8,472 nucleotides of DNA, taken from assembly GCA_046496945.1 (NCBI GenBank), contig JAWOGL010000225.1, positions 1 to 8,472 of the forward strand, written 5' to 3'. The notes beneath the pieces are model-generated. The model made no database searches. It saw only the letters and a program-made list of their open reading frames with translations, and was not told the DNA's origin. Below, in pieces: positions 1 through 6,742 of the stretch (position 1 is the first letter of the stretch; the number at the start of each line of letters is the position of its first letter). The stretch comes from Desulfonatronovibrio sp046496945. Lineage in GTDB: Bacteria > Desulfobacterota > Desulfovibrionia > Desulfovibrionales > Desulfonatronovibrionaceae. Made by a program: the position numbers and the translations under genes.

Positions 1-498
1 TCTATCCTCTTTTAAAAGCTCCTGGTAAATCTTGTCGGCCAGCTCTTCAACAGCAGGCAGGATATTAATTACCCCTTCTTTGACAACATAAAACGGAACT
101 GTTTCCTTTTCTCCAAAAGCGTCCACCAGCCGCGCGTCAAGACTGATAGACTCATCAACTGTGCTGAAGCTGCCGTACACCGCGTATCTGCTCTCTGCCT
201 GCAGAGCCACTTTTCCGGATTCTTCAATATTGAGCCTGGTGATGTCTTCGCTGGAAATAATTGATCTGATCCTGTCCAGATCAACCACTTCCAGGCCCTT
301 GCTTTCCAGGGAATCAATAAGCATGGTGGGCAGGCCGGTTTCCAGATATTCGAGATCAGCCGGGGCATTGATCTCAAAGGGCATTACCGCTGTCCGCTCC
401 GCGGCCAGGGTCTGACCGGGCAGGATCCAGATAAGAACAGACCAGAAAAATAAAAAGGAAACCACAGTCAGAAGGTGATGATTATTTTTTAACAGCAT
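1..498 (-). CDS. bamA: Secreted outer-membrane assembly protein, probably BamA/Omp85 family, 5' part only
   Basis: This reading frame stays open for 166 codons from an ATG at 498 to the left edge, so only the N-terminus is visible. Residues 1-33 form a clear signal peptide: a short K/N/H-rich start, a long hydrophobic core (about residues 9-26) and a TLAA-ER type cleavage site. The mature part opens with AVMPFEINAPADLEYLETGL, followed by a short alpha/beta domain of the TolB-N/FlgO-like kind, with a strand-like 'YAVYGSF' segment near residue 112. No POTRA repeats or beta-barrel are reached. The BamA call rests on position: in Desulfovibrio genomes as I recall them, lysS, lolC/E and lolD are followed by an Omp85 gene and then ompH/lpxD. 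The ATG lies inside the end of lolD (17-base overlap) with only a weak AGG upstream, which suggests translational coupling. The secreted-protein call is firm. The BamA identity is inference, and another periplasmic or outer-membrane protein with this domain is possible. Confidence 0.6.
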   Translation of the reverse strand, partial: MLLKNNHHLLTVVSFLFFWSVLIWILPGQTLAAERTAVMPFEINAPADLEYLETGLPTMLIDSLESKGLEVVDLDRIRSIISSEDITRLNIEESGKVALQAESRYAVYGSFSTVDESISLDARLVDAFGEKETVPFYVVKEGVINILPAVEELADKIYQELLKEDR

Positions 499-1168
499 AA
501 ATTTTACCTGATTTCAGCTCATAGTTAAGATTCATCTTTGCGGCCAGATCCAGATTGTGGGTCACCACTATCAGGGTCATTCCCAGTTTTTTGTTCAGTC
601 GCAGCAGAAGTTCTCCTATCTCCTGTCCCTTGTGGACGTCAAGGTTTCCTGTTGGTTCATCAGCCAAAAGGACTTTCGGCCCGGAAAGAACTGCCCGGGC
701 AATGGCCACTCTCTGGCTCTCGCCACCGGACAAAGTGGTAACGCTTTGGTCAACTCTGTCCTCAAGTCCTACCTGAGTCAGGGCCTTAACAGCCATCTGC
801 CTGGCAACTTTTTTATTCAGGCCGCTGAGAATGGCGGGCATGGCCACATTCTCGGCTGTGCTGAATTCAGGAAGAAGGTGGTGAAACTGAAAAATAAACC
901 CGATCTGTTTGCGCCTGAGAACAGCTTTTTGTTCCGGAGAAATTTTGGTCAGATCTTTGTCTCCCAGCAGCACCCTGCCCGAAGACGGACTGTCCAGACC
1001 TCCAAGGATGTGCAAAAGAGTACTTTTGCCTGATCCGGAAGCGCCCAGGATGGCCAGGGACTGGCCTGATTCAATGTCCAGATCTATATCCCTGAGCACA
1101 TCAAGGGTTTCTGCGCCCTGGACAAAAGTTTTGCTGACCTTTTCCAGTCTGTATAAAAGATTACTCAT
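482..1168 (-). CDS. lolD: Lipoprotein-releasing ABC transporter ATP-binding protein LolD
   Basis: LolD is the cytoplasmic ATPase of the LolCDE complex, which extracts mature lipoproteins from the inner membrane and hands them to the periplasmic chaperone LolA. The 228-residue length is normal for the family. Visible motifs are Walker A GASGSGKST (residues 42-50), the Q-loop Gln94 in FIFQFHHLLPEFS, the signature LSGGESQ (146-152), Walker B VLLADE (166-171) followed by PTGNLD, and the H-loop His204 in VVTHN. The LLPEF segment and the PTGNLD D-loop are typical of the LolD/MacB group. The start ATG overlaps the end of the preceding permease gene by 8 bases (ATGAGTAA) and has no good ribosome binding site of its own, so coupled translation is likely. 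The permease partner next door separates it from related MacB- or FtsE-type ATPases. Confidence 0.95.
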   Translation of the reverse strand: MSNLLYRLEKVSKTFVQGAETLDVLRDIDLDIESGQSLAILGASGSGKSTLLHILGGLDSPSSGRVLLGDKDLTKISPEQKAVLRRKQIGFIFQFHHLLPEFSTAENVAMPAILSGLNKKVARQMAVKALTQVGLEDRVDQSVTTLSGGESQRVAIARAVLSGPKVLLADEPTGNLDVHKGQEIGELLLRLNKKLGMTLIVVTHNLDLAAKMNLNYELKSGKIYAVKK

Positions 1169-2390
1169 ATCTTAAGGCTTCAGCCGGGCTCAGGTGGGAC
1201 GCCTTGCGGGCCGGGTAAAGGGTTGCCAGAAAGCAGAGAAACATGGCCGCCACTCCTATTACCACAAGATCCGCGGGCTGGTGTAGCACGGGAAGATGGT
1301 CCAGATAATAGACATCTGCCGGAAGCCGGATAAACTGGTATTTCTGAAGGAGGTAGCTGATTCCCAGGCCGAATATAAAACCCAGGACAGTGCCCACTGC
1401 CCCGATCATCATGCCCAGAAGGATAAATATCCTGCGGATTAACTTCCGGGTAGCACCCATGGACATGAAAATGGCGATATCCCGGGTTTTTTCCATGACC
1501 AGCATGACCAGCGCGGTGACAATGCTGAAGGATCCCACCAGTACGATCATCACCAGGATGACCCCCATGGCGATCTTTTCCAGCTTCAGGGCCGCGAAAA
1601 GATTCTGATTCATTTCCATCCAGTTGCGGACATAAAAGGGATATCCTCCAAGAAAATCTTCAACCGCTCCGGAAACAACATGGGCCCGGTCCACTTCATG
1701 GATACGTATTTCCATTCCAGTGACCTTATCCTGTCTGAAGCCCAGGATGGACTGGGCCGCTTCAATGGATGTGTACCCGAAGGAACTGTCGTATTCATAC
1801 ATGCCTGTCTTGAACACGCCTCGTACTTCAAAGGAGGAAATCTGGGGAGTAAATCCGGCAGAAGAGCTTTCGCCGGAAGGCGACAGGATGTTTACGGTTT
1901 CCCCGGGGGAAATGTTCAGAGCCGAGGCCAGTTCCTGACCAATAATAACGCCCGGAAATTCTCCTTCCCGGCCCAGATCGGCCACGCTGCCCAGTATCAT
2001 TTCCTCTTCAAGGGCAAGTACCTCCCGGGCCTGGTCAGGATCAATACCTCTGAGAACCACGCCTTTTACTCCATCTGGAGAGCTGAGCATGACTTCAGTA
2101 TAAATGAACGGGGCCGCGCCCTTCACACCGGGCAGGGAATTCAGCTCCCGGGCCAGATCTGTGTAATCCGGTATCCCCTCTGCATAATTGCCCACCACTA
2201 TATGGGCGTTGACGCCCAGGATCTTGTCCCGCAGGTTCTGGCTGAAACCGTTCATCACTCCCAGAACAATAATCAGAGAGGCCACTCCCAGAGCCACCCC
2301 CATTATGGAAATGAGAGATATTACAGAGATAAAGGCATGTTTTCTTTTGGCCCGGAGATAGCGCAAGGCTACAAAAAGTTCAAAACTCAT
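1161..2390 (-). CDS. lolC: Lipoprotein-releasing ABC transporter permease, LolC/LolE family
   Basis: This is the inner-membrane subunit that works with LolD to release lipoproteins to LolA. With the ATG at 2390 it has 409 residues, the usual size. The order is a short cytoplasmic start (FELFVALRYLRAKRKHAF), a first membrane helix at about 20-47, a large periplasmic domain to about 265, and three C-terminal helices at about 273-298, 321-348 and 373-392. The cytoplasmic loop MEKTRDIAIFMSMGATRKLI matches the FtsX/MacB-type coupling helix, and the LYPARKASHLSPAEALRYE tail is highly typical. The ATG shares one base with the lysS stop (TGATG). A TTG three bases upstream at 2393 is an alternative start: GGAGG at 2404-2408 lies 10 bases from the TTG and 13 from the ATG, while CAGG at 2397-2400 lies 6 bases from the ATG. 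Only one LolC/E-type gene is present, so the protein may form a homodimer like LolF. The sequence does not settle whether LolC or LolE is the better name. Confidence 0.9.
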   Translation of the reverse strand: MSFELFVALRYLRAKRKHAFISVISLISIMGVALGVASLIIVLGVMNGFSQNLRDKILGVNAHIVVGNYAEGIPDYTDLARELNSLPGVKGAAPFIYTEVMLSSPDGVKGVVLRGIDPDQAREVLALEEEMILGSVADLGREGEFPGVIIGQELASALNISPGETVNILSPSGESSSAGFTPQISSFEVRGVFKTGMYEYDSSFGYTSIEAAQSILGFRQDKVTGMEIRIHEVDRAHVVSGAVEDFLGGYPFYVRNWMEMNQNLFAALKLEKIAMGVILVMIVLVGSFSIVTALVMLVMEKTRDIAIFMSMGATRKLIRRIFILLGMMIGAVGTVLGFIFGLGISYLLQKYQFIRLPADVYYLDHLPVLHQPADLVVIGVAAMFLCFLATLYPARKASHLSPAEALRYE

Positions 2391-3916
2391 CAACTGCCTG
2401 AGACCTCCGGACGAAGCAGGGGAAAAAGAATCACCTCCCGGATAGAGGCGGAATCAGTAAAAAGCATGACCAGACGGTCAATTCCAATTCCTTCTCCGCC
2501 CGCCGGAGGCATGGCGTATTCAAGGGCCCGGATATAATCTTCGTCCATAAAATGGGCCTCATCATCGCCGGCGTCTTTTTCCCGGGACTGCTCTTCCAGG
2601 CGCGCTTTCTGATCTACGGGATCGTTTAGTTCAGAAAAAGCATTGGCCATTTCCCGGCCGGCTATGAACAACTCAAACCTGTCGGTTATGGCTGGGTTGT
2701 CATCATTTTTACGGGAAAGTGGAGAGATATCTGTGGGATAATGATAAATGAAATGAGGCTGAATCAGCTTGGGCTCAACCAGTATGTCAAACAGTTTGGC
2801 CTGTACTTTCCCCAGCTTTTCTCCGGTCTGGACATTTTCCCCCAGCTTTTTAACCAGCTTTTTTGCATTCTCCGCATCCTGATACTCTTCCGGGGTCAGG
2901 CCTCCTATCTTTTCCAGTGACTCATAAAAAGAAAGCCTGGTCCAGGGAGGAGTCAAATCAATTTTATCTTTCTGATAGGTAATCACGGTTTGCCCGAACA
3001 TCTTCAGGGCAAGAGTGGAAAGCATCTCCTCAGTAAAAGACATGAGCTCCCTAAAGTCAATATAGGCCCAGTAAAATTCCAGCATGGTGAATTCAGGATT
3101 ATGTTGCGTGGAAATACCTTCATTCCGGAAATTGCGGTTTATCTCATAAACCTTTTCAAATCCTCCCACCAGCAGCCTTTTCAGATAAAGTTCAGGAGCT
3201 ATCCTCAAATACAGGGTCATATCCAGAGCGTTATGGTGAGTTTGAAACGGTTTGGCGGTGGCTCCGCCGGGAATGGACTGCATCATGGGCGTTTCCACTT
3301 CCATAAAGCCGCACTTATCCAGAAACTCCCGCAGATAACGGACAATCATAGTCCTGATGGTAAATATCTCCTTGACCTCCGGATTTACCAGCAGGTCCAC
3401 GTATCTCTGCCGATATCTGGTTTCAACATCTTTTAAACCATGATATTTTTCCGGCAGGGGACGCAAGGATTTTGACAGAAGAACTACTTTTTCCGCTTTT
3501 ACAGTCAATTCTCCGGTCTTGGTCCTGAAAAGACCTCCCTCAATCCCGACAATATCACCAATATCGAACTTCTTGAATATCTGATAATTTTCCGGCCCCA
3601 GGGCGTCGCGCTGTACAAATACCTGAATCCTCTGGGTGTGATCCTGGACATGGATAAACGCTACCTTGCCAAAAGAACGCAGCCCCATAATCCTGCCGGC
3701 AATCCTGTATCCCGGCTCAAGATTTTCAAGTTCTTCCTGGCTTAGATCGCTTTTTGAAGCGATGATTTCTGAAATATTGATATTTTTCCGAAAGGAATTA
3801 GGGAAAAGGGGCACCTGCTTATCTGTTAGAAAAGCGGCCTTTTGCCGCCGATGCAAAATAACCTGGCTTTCGCTTGGCTGGTTCTCTTTTGGTTTGTTCA
3901 AGTTGGAATCCTTCAT
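2390..3916 (-). CDS. lysS: Lysyl-tRNA synthetase, class II
   Basis: LysS charges tRNA-Lys with lysine in the cytoplasm. With the ATG at 3916 it has 508 residues, close to E. coli LysS. It has a polar N-terminal helix region, an OB-fold anticodon-binding domain at about residues 70-150 (RIMGLRSFGKVAFIHVQD), and a class II catalytic core. Motif 1 is around 198-223 (FMEVETPMMQSIPGGATAKP), motif 2 around 256-283 (INRNFRNEGISTQHNPEF), and motif 3 around 473-486 (GGEGIGIDRLVMLF). The frame stays open upstream to 4117, but that extension crosses the promoter at 3963-3991 and matches nothing expected of LysS, so it is not coding. ATGs at 3922 and 3937 are the other possible starts. GAAG lies 9 bases before 3916, while AGGG lies very close to 3937. 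It is the first gene of the leftward operon, and its stop overlaps the next start. Confidence 0.95.
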   Translation of the reverse strand: MKDSNLNKPKENQPSESQVILHRRQKAAFLTDKQVPLFPNSFRKNINISEIIASKSDLSQEELENLEPGYRIAGRIMGLRSFGKVAFIHVQDHTQRIQVFVQRDALGPENYQIFKKFDIGDIVGIEGGLFRTKTGELTVKAEKVVLLSKSLRPLPEKYHGLKDVETRYRQRYVDLLVNPEVKEIFTIRTMIVRYLREFLDKCGFMEVETPMMQSIPGGATAKPFQTHHNALDMTLYLRIAPELYLKRLLVGGFEKVYEINRNFRNEGISTQHNPEFTMLEFYWAYIDFRELMSFTEEMLSTLALKMFGQTVITYQKDKIDLTPPWTRLSFYESLEKIGGLTPEEYQDAENAKKLVKKLGENVQTGEKLGKVQAKLFDILVEPKLIQPHFIYHYPTDISPLSRKNDDNPAITDRFELFIAGREMANAFSELNDPVDQKARLEEQSREKDAGDDEAHFMDEDYIRALEYAMPPAGGEGIGIDRLVMLFTDSASIREVILFPLLRPEVSGS

Positions 3917-3962
3917 ATTCATAAGCTTCGATTGCATCACCCTGCTGCGGTGATAAATTTTT

Positions 3963-3991
3963 AAATTATTGAAATTTGCCGGCAACGTCAA
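3963..3991 (-). promoter_or_regulatory. Sigma-70-type promoter of the lysS operon
   Basis: On the minus strand a TTGACG box (3991-3986) is followed after exactly 17 bases by TAATTT (3968-3963). Both are good matches to -35 and -10 consensus. Transcription would start near 3955, leaving a leader of about 20 to 40 bases before the candidate lysS ATGs. This placement is the main reason to reject the upstream extension of the lysS frame. The spacer contains a perfect 10-bp palindrome, TTGCCGGCAA (3976-3985), which could be an operator or chance. Confidence 0.65.
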
Positions 3992-4074
3992 GAAAAGCGC
4001 ATCTGTGCCCGCCAAATTTTCTTTTATCCAGATGTCTAAAACAATTAGCAAACATTCACCATAGCTTAAAAGCG

Positions 4075-4216
4075 TGTTGAAAAAATCCTTACCCGGCGGG
4101 CTGTTCAAAAATTCCAAAGGCCGGGAACAAAAAAAAGTTCTAGGTCGCGGCGTATTTAGGGTACGTAAGAGTTTGAACTTTTTGTAGCGACAAAATTAAT
4201 TGGGAGATTTTCAACA
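4075..4216. repeat. MITE-like element with imperfect terminal inverted repeats
   Basis: The ends TGTTGAAAAAATCC (4075-4088) and GGAGATTTTCAACA (4203-4216) are inverted copies with 12 of 14 positions identical. Internal complementarity supports a folded element: CCCGGC (4092-4097) pairs with GCCGGG (4120-4125), and the GAAC-A8-GTTC segment (4125-4140) can pair with GAACTTTTTGT (4175-4185). There is no coding capacity. I could not find a clear target-site duplication. This could be a miniature transposable element or a dispersed structured intergenic repeat. Family membership cannot be shown from one copy. Confidence 0.45.
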
Positions 4217-4253
4217 ACCTGTTAAACACCTGTTTTCCATTTCTTTGAGGCAA

Positions 4254-4272
4254 GGCAGGTACACACCCTGCC
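4254..4272. repeat. Short hairpin repeat
   Basis: GGCAGG (4254-4259) and CCTGCC (4267-4272) form a perfect 6-bp stem around a 7-base loop. Read on the minus strand it sits just after TTTTTGTCTGTAGCG (4286-4272). This recalls the dispersed 'GTAG-GGCAGG...CCTGCC' intergenic hairpins I have seen in deltaproteobacterial genomes. No terminator-like T run follows the stem directly. Assignment to a dispersed repeat family is inference. Confidence 0.35.
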
Positions 4273-4585
4273 GCTACAGACAAAAACACTCGAATGCCCA
4301 GCGCTTATACACCTTTAAATACTTAAAATTTTAGATAAAATGAATGAAACTGGCAGCCCCTGACTTCCACTTATACTTTTGGTTTGCGCAGGAATGATCC
4401 TCAAACCATTCAGTCACAAGCATTTTCAGATATTTGAATAATTTTCACCTGCATTGTGCCTCCGGACAATCTCTAACGTTTATTCCGGCTTAAGGGAAAA
4501 TAATTTTGCTGACCCAGAAAAAGCTTTTCTTATCTTCCCATATCTGACGCGGGCTATAAAACAACAGCAAACAGAATACAAAAAC

Positions 4586-4613
4586 TTGACATCGGCTGAC
4601 ATTATGCTATTTT
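4586..4613 (+). promoter_or_regulatory. Predicted promoter of the betaine transporter operon
   Basis: A perfect TTGACA (4586-4591) is followed after 16 bases by TATTTT (4608-4613), which matches TATAAT at four of six positions. Transcription would begin near 4620, giving a leader of about 50 bases before the ATPase start codon. TGACAT occurs twice with a 10-base period (4587-4592 and 4597-4602), overlapping the -35 box. This may be a regulator site on one face of the helix. Confidence 0.55.
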
Positions 4614-4670
4614 AATAAAATGGTAATTAGGCGACGTTGTATTACACATATTTAAAAAGCAGGTTTATGA

Positions 4671-5864
4671 ATGGAAAAAATTGAACTGAAAAACGTAAGC
4701 AAGATTTTTGGAGATCATCCCAAAAATGCCCTTGCGTTACTCAAGCAAGGAAAAGAAAAGGATGAGATCCAGGCAAAAACCGGCTCAGTAGTCGGCGTCA
4801 ACCAGGTTTCCTTTGAAGTCAAAGAAGGCGAAATCGTAGTTGTCATGGGCTTGTCCGGAAGTGGAAAATCTACACTGGTCAGATGCATCAATCGCCTATT
4901 TGAGCCGACTGCGGGCGAAATTTTTGTTGACGGTCAGGATGTACGAAAGCTTAACAAAGAACAGCTTCGCGACTTCCGCCGAAAAAAGTTCGGCATGGTT
5001 TTCCAGAATTTCGCGCTGTTCCCCCACAGAACCGTTCTGCACAATGTGGAGTTCGGCCTGGAAATTCAAGGTTCAGAGCAGGATATCAGGCGGGATAAAT
5101 CGGAAAAAGCCCTTGAACTGGTCGGTTTGAAAGGATGGGGAGAAAAATTGCCATCAGAACTTTCCGGGGGGATGCAGCAAAGGGTTGGCCTGGCCAGAGC
5201 CCTGGCCCTTGATCCGGACGTACTGCTGATGGATGAGGCCTTCAGTGCTCTTGATCCTCTGATAAGAAGAGATATGCAGGACGAACTGATTTCCCTGCAG
5301 CAGTCCATGCATAAAACCATTGTTTTTATCAGTCATGATCTGGACGAGGCATTAAAGCTTGGCGACCGTATCGTCTTGATGAAAGACGGAGCAGTAGTGC
5401 AGATAGGTACTCCTGAAGACATTCTGACCAAGCCGGCCACTGATTATGTGGCCAAATTTGTTGAGGAGGTGGACATTACCAAAGTCTTGACCGCTGAATC
5501 AATCATGAAAAAATCTGAAACAGTGGCCTATCTGGGCACGGACGGCCCCAGAACCGCCATGCGTAAAATGAAAAAAAACGCCATTGCTTCCATCTTTGTC
5601 CTGAACAAGGAAAACAAGGTTCAGGGCGTTCTCTTTGCCGATGAAGTGGCTAAACTAATCGAACAGGGTAAATCGAACTTTGAAGAAGCCATGCACAAGG
5701 ATTTCATGGCGGTAACCCCGGAAACTCCTGCTTCGGAACTTTTCCCCCTTATGCAGAATATTTCATATCCAGTAGTTGTTATTGATGAAAATAAAAAGCT
5801 CAAAGGTGTAATCGTCAAAGGTCTGCTTATGGCGGCTATTGCTGAGCGTGGAGGAGACATATGA
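4671..5864 (+). CDS. opuAA: Glycine betaine/proline betaine ABC transporter ATPase with tandem CBS domains (OpuAA/ProV)
   Basis: This cytoplasmic ATPase powers uptake of the compatible solute glycine betaine, and probably proline betaine. The 397-residue length fits ProV/OpuAA. The N-terminal segment with DHPKNALALLKQGKEKDEI (residues 15-33), inserted before Walker A, is diagnostic for this subfamily. Motifs are Walker A GLSGSGKST (60-68), Q-loop Gln112, signature LSGGMQQ (164-170), Walker B VLLMDE (184-189) with the following FSALD, and H-loop His222 in ISHD. The C-terminal part from about residue 276 is a CBS pair (about 280-335 and 340-395), which in OpuA systems gates transport by ionic strength and in some Gram-positives binds c-di-AMP. 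The start ATG has AGCAGG 7 bases upstream. An ATG at 4667 is out of frame. It is the first gene of the operon and overlaps the permease gene by ATGA. Confidence 0.93.
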   Translation: MEKIELKNVSKIFGDHPKNALALLKQGKEKDEIQAKTGSVVGVNQVSFEVKEGEIVVVMGLSGSGKSTLVRCINRLFEPTAGEIFVDGQDVRKLNKEQLRDFRRKKFGMVFQNFALFPHRTVLHNVEFGLEIQGSEQDIRRDKSEKALELVGLKGWGEKLPSELSGGMQQRVGLARALALDPDVLLMDEAFSALDPLIRRDMQDELISLQQSMHKTIVFISHDLDEALKLGDRIVLMKDGAVVQIGTPEDILTKPATDYVAKFVEEVDITKVLTAESIMKKSETVAYLGTDGPRTAMRKMKKNAIASIFVLNKENKVQGVLFADEVAKLIEQGKSNFEEAMHKDFMAVTPETPASELFPLMQNISYPVVVIDENKKLKGVIVKGLLMAAIAERGGDI

Positions 5865-6694
5865 ATCTGGAACTTCCAAGACTCCCCCTGGGAGACGGAA
5901 TAGAAGCAGTGCTGGACTTTCTGGTCCGCAATCTTGCCTTTGCCACCAAGGCCTTTTCAGCTGTAGCTGATCAGGGCATCCGGATTATGGAATCCGGCAT
6001 GATGTTTGTTCATCCTGTCCTGCTGATCATAATCCTGACTGCTGTAGTATTTTATCTCACCCGCCAGCGGGGAGTGACCATTTTTACCTTTGTCGGCCTG
6101 ACTCTCATCTGGAACCTGGGGCTGTGGTCGGCAACAGTGAGCACATTATCCCTTGTGCTGGTGGCGACAGTGATAGCCATTGCCATAGGAATACCCATCG
6201 GCATTTTTTGTGCCCTGAACGAATACGCTTTCAAAATAGTCCGGCCGGTTCTTGACTTTATGCAGACTCTGCCGGCTTTTGTATATCTTATTCCAGCCAT
6301 TCCTTTCTTTGGCCTGGGCCGGGTGGCGGCCATTTTTGCCACGGTAATTTTCTCCATGCCCCCGGCCATCAGGTTTACCACCCTGGGCATTAAACAGGTC
6401 CCCGGAGAACTGGTGGAATGCGCTGATGCCTTTGGGGCGGATAAATGGCAGAAGCTTTTCAAGATCCAGCTGCCCCTGGCCAAAACCACCATCATGGGCG
6501 GAATCAACCAGACAATCATGCTGGCCCTTTCAATGGTGGTTATTGCCGCCATGATCGGAGCCCGGGGACTGGGAGCCGAAGTCTGGAGAGCCATTCAGAG
6601 GCTTCAGCCCGGAGCAGGCTTTGAGGCCGGTATCGGCATTGTAATTGTGGCTATTATTCTGGACCGGGTGCTTCAAAAGCTGGCCCGCTCATAA
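5861..6694 (+). CDS. opuAB: Glycine betaine ABC transporter permease (OpuAB/ProW)
   Basis: This is the inner-membrane channel subunit for betaine import. The 277 residues comprise an amphipathic N-terminal stretch (about 1-45) and roughly six to seven hydrophobic segments, at about 47-66, 72-90, 95-117, 130-150, 153-167, 212-232 and 255-270. The cytoplasmic EAA-type loop ECADAFGADKWQKLFKIQLP (186-205) contacts the ATPase and is typical of binding-protein-dependent importers. The FMQTLPAFVYLIPAIPFFGLG segment (about 133-152) is characteristic of the ProW/OpuAB family. The start overlaps the ATPase stop by 4 bases (ATGA) and is preceded by GGAGG (5850-5854) at 6 bases, so it can be translated both by coupling and on its own. 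The binding domain is a separate gene here, unlike fused OpuABC proteins. Confidence 0.93.
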   Translation: MNLELPRLPLGDGIEAVLDFLVRNLAFATKAFSAVADQGIRIMESGMMFVHPVLLIIILTAVVFYLTRQRGVTIFTFVGLTLIWNLGLWSATVSTLSLVLVATVIAIAIGIPIGIFCALNEYAFKIVRPVLDFMQTLPAFVYLIPAIPFFGLGRVAAIFATVIFSMPPAIRFTTLGIKQVPGELVECADAFGADKWQKLFKIQLPLAKTTIMGGINQTIMLALSMVVIAAMIGARGLGAEVWRAIQRLQPGAGFEAGIGIVIVAIILDRVLQKLARS

Positions 6695-6712
6695 TTCCAA
6701 CTAGTTGAGTAC

Positions 6713-6735
6713 CTTCGCCGTTTCGGCGAAGTTTT
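6713..6735 (+). promoter_or_regulatory. Intercistronic hairpin, possible attenuator or mRNA stabiliser
   Basis: CTTCGCCG (6713-6720) and CGGCGAAG (6724-6731) form a perfect 8-bp stem with a TTT loop, followed by only four T residues. It lies 18 bases after the permease stop. The short T run suggests a partial terminator or a 3'-end stabilising structure that sets the ratio of permease to binding-protein mRNA, rather than full termination. Confidence 0.5.
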
Positions 6736-6742
6736 GTGAATA

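Larger units (their letters stand above)
3992..4585. other. Gene-free, AT-rich divergent spacer
   Basis: I see no convincing gene on either strand between the lysS promoter and the betaine operon promoter. The lysS frame runs through the left part only as an untranslated upstream extension. The stretch contains the 142-bp inverted-repeat element at 4075-4216, a hairpin repeat at 4254-4272, a 10-bp AT palindrome TAAAATTTTA at 4324-4333, and a near-palindrome around AAAAAGCTTTT at 4517-4531. The remainder (about 4340-4510) shows nothing I can name. A small RNA cannot be excluded by eye. Confidence 0.6.

Noticed and set aside
69..377. Minus-strand open frame of 102 codons near the left edge
   Set aside because: It lies in a different frame inside the secreted protein gene that has a proper signal peptide. 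Its translation is low-complexity and Trp/Arg-rich.
1680..2537. Long plus-strand open frame opposite the LolC/E permease and lysS end
   Set aside because: It is antisense to two genes with clear family motifs, and its translation shows no recognisable domain.
3992..4670. CRISPR array or phage remnant in the central spacer
   Set aside because: There are no regularly spaced direct repeats and no phage-like coding segments. The repeats seen are inverted and occur once.
6052..6594. Minus-strand open frame of 180 codons opposite the permease
   Set aside because: It is a shadow of a clear OpuAB/ProW permease gene and has no domain-like features.
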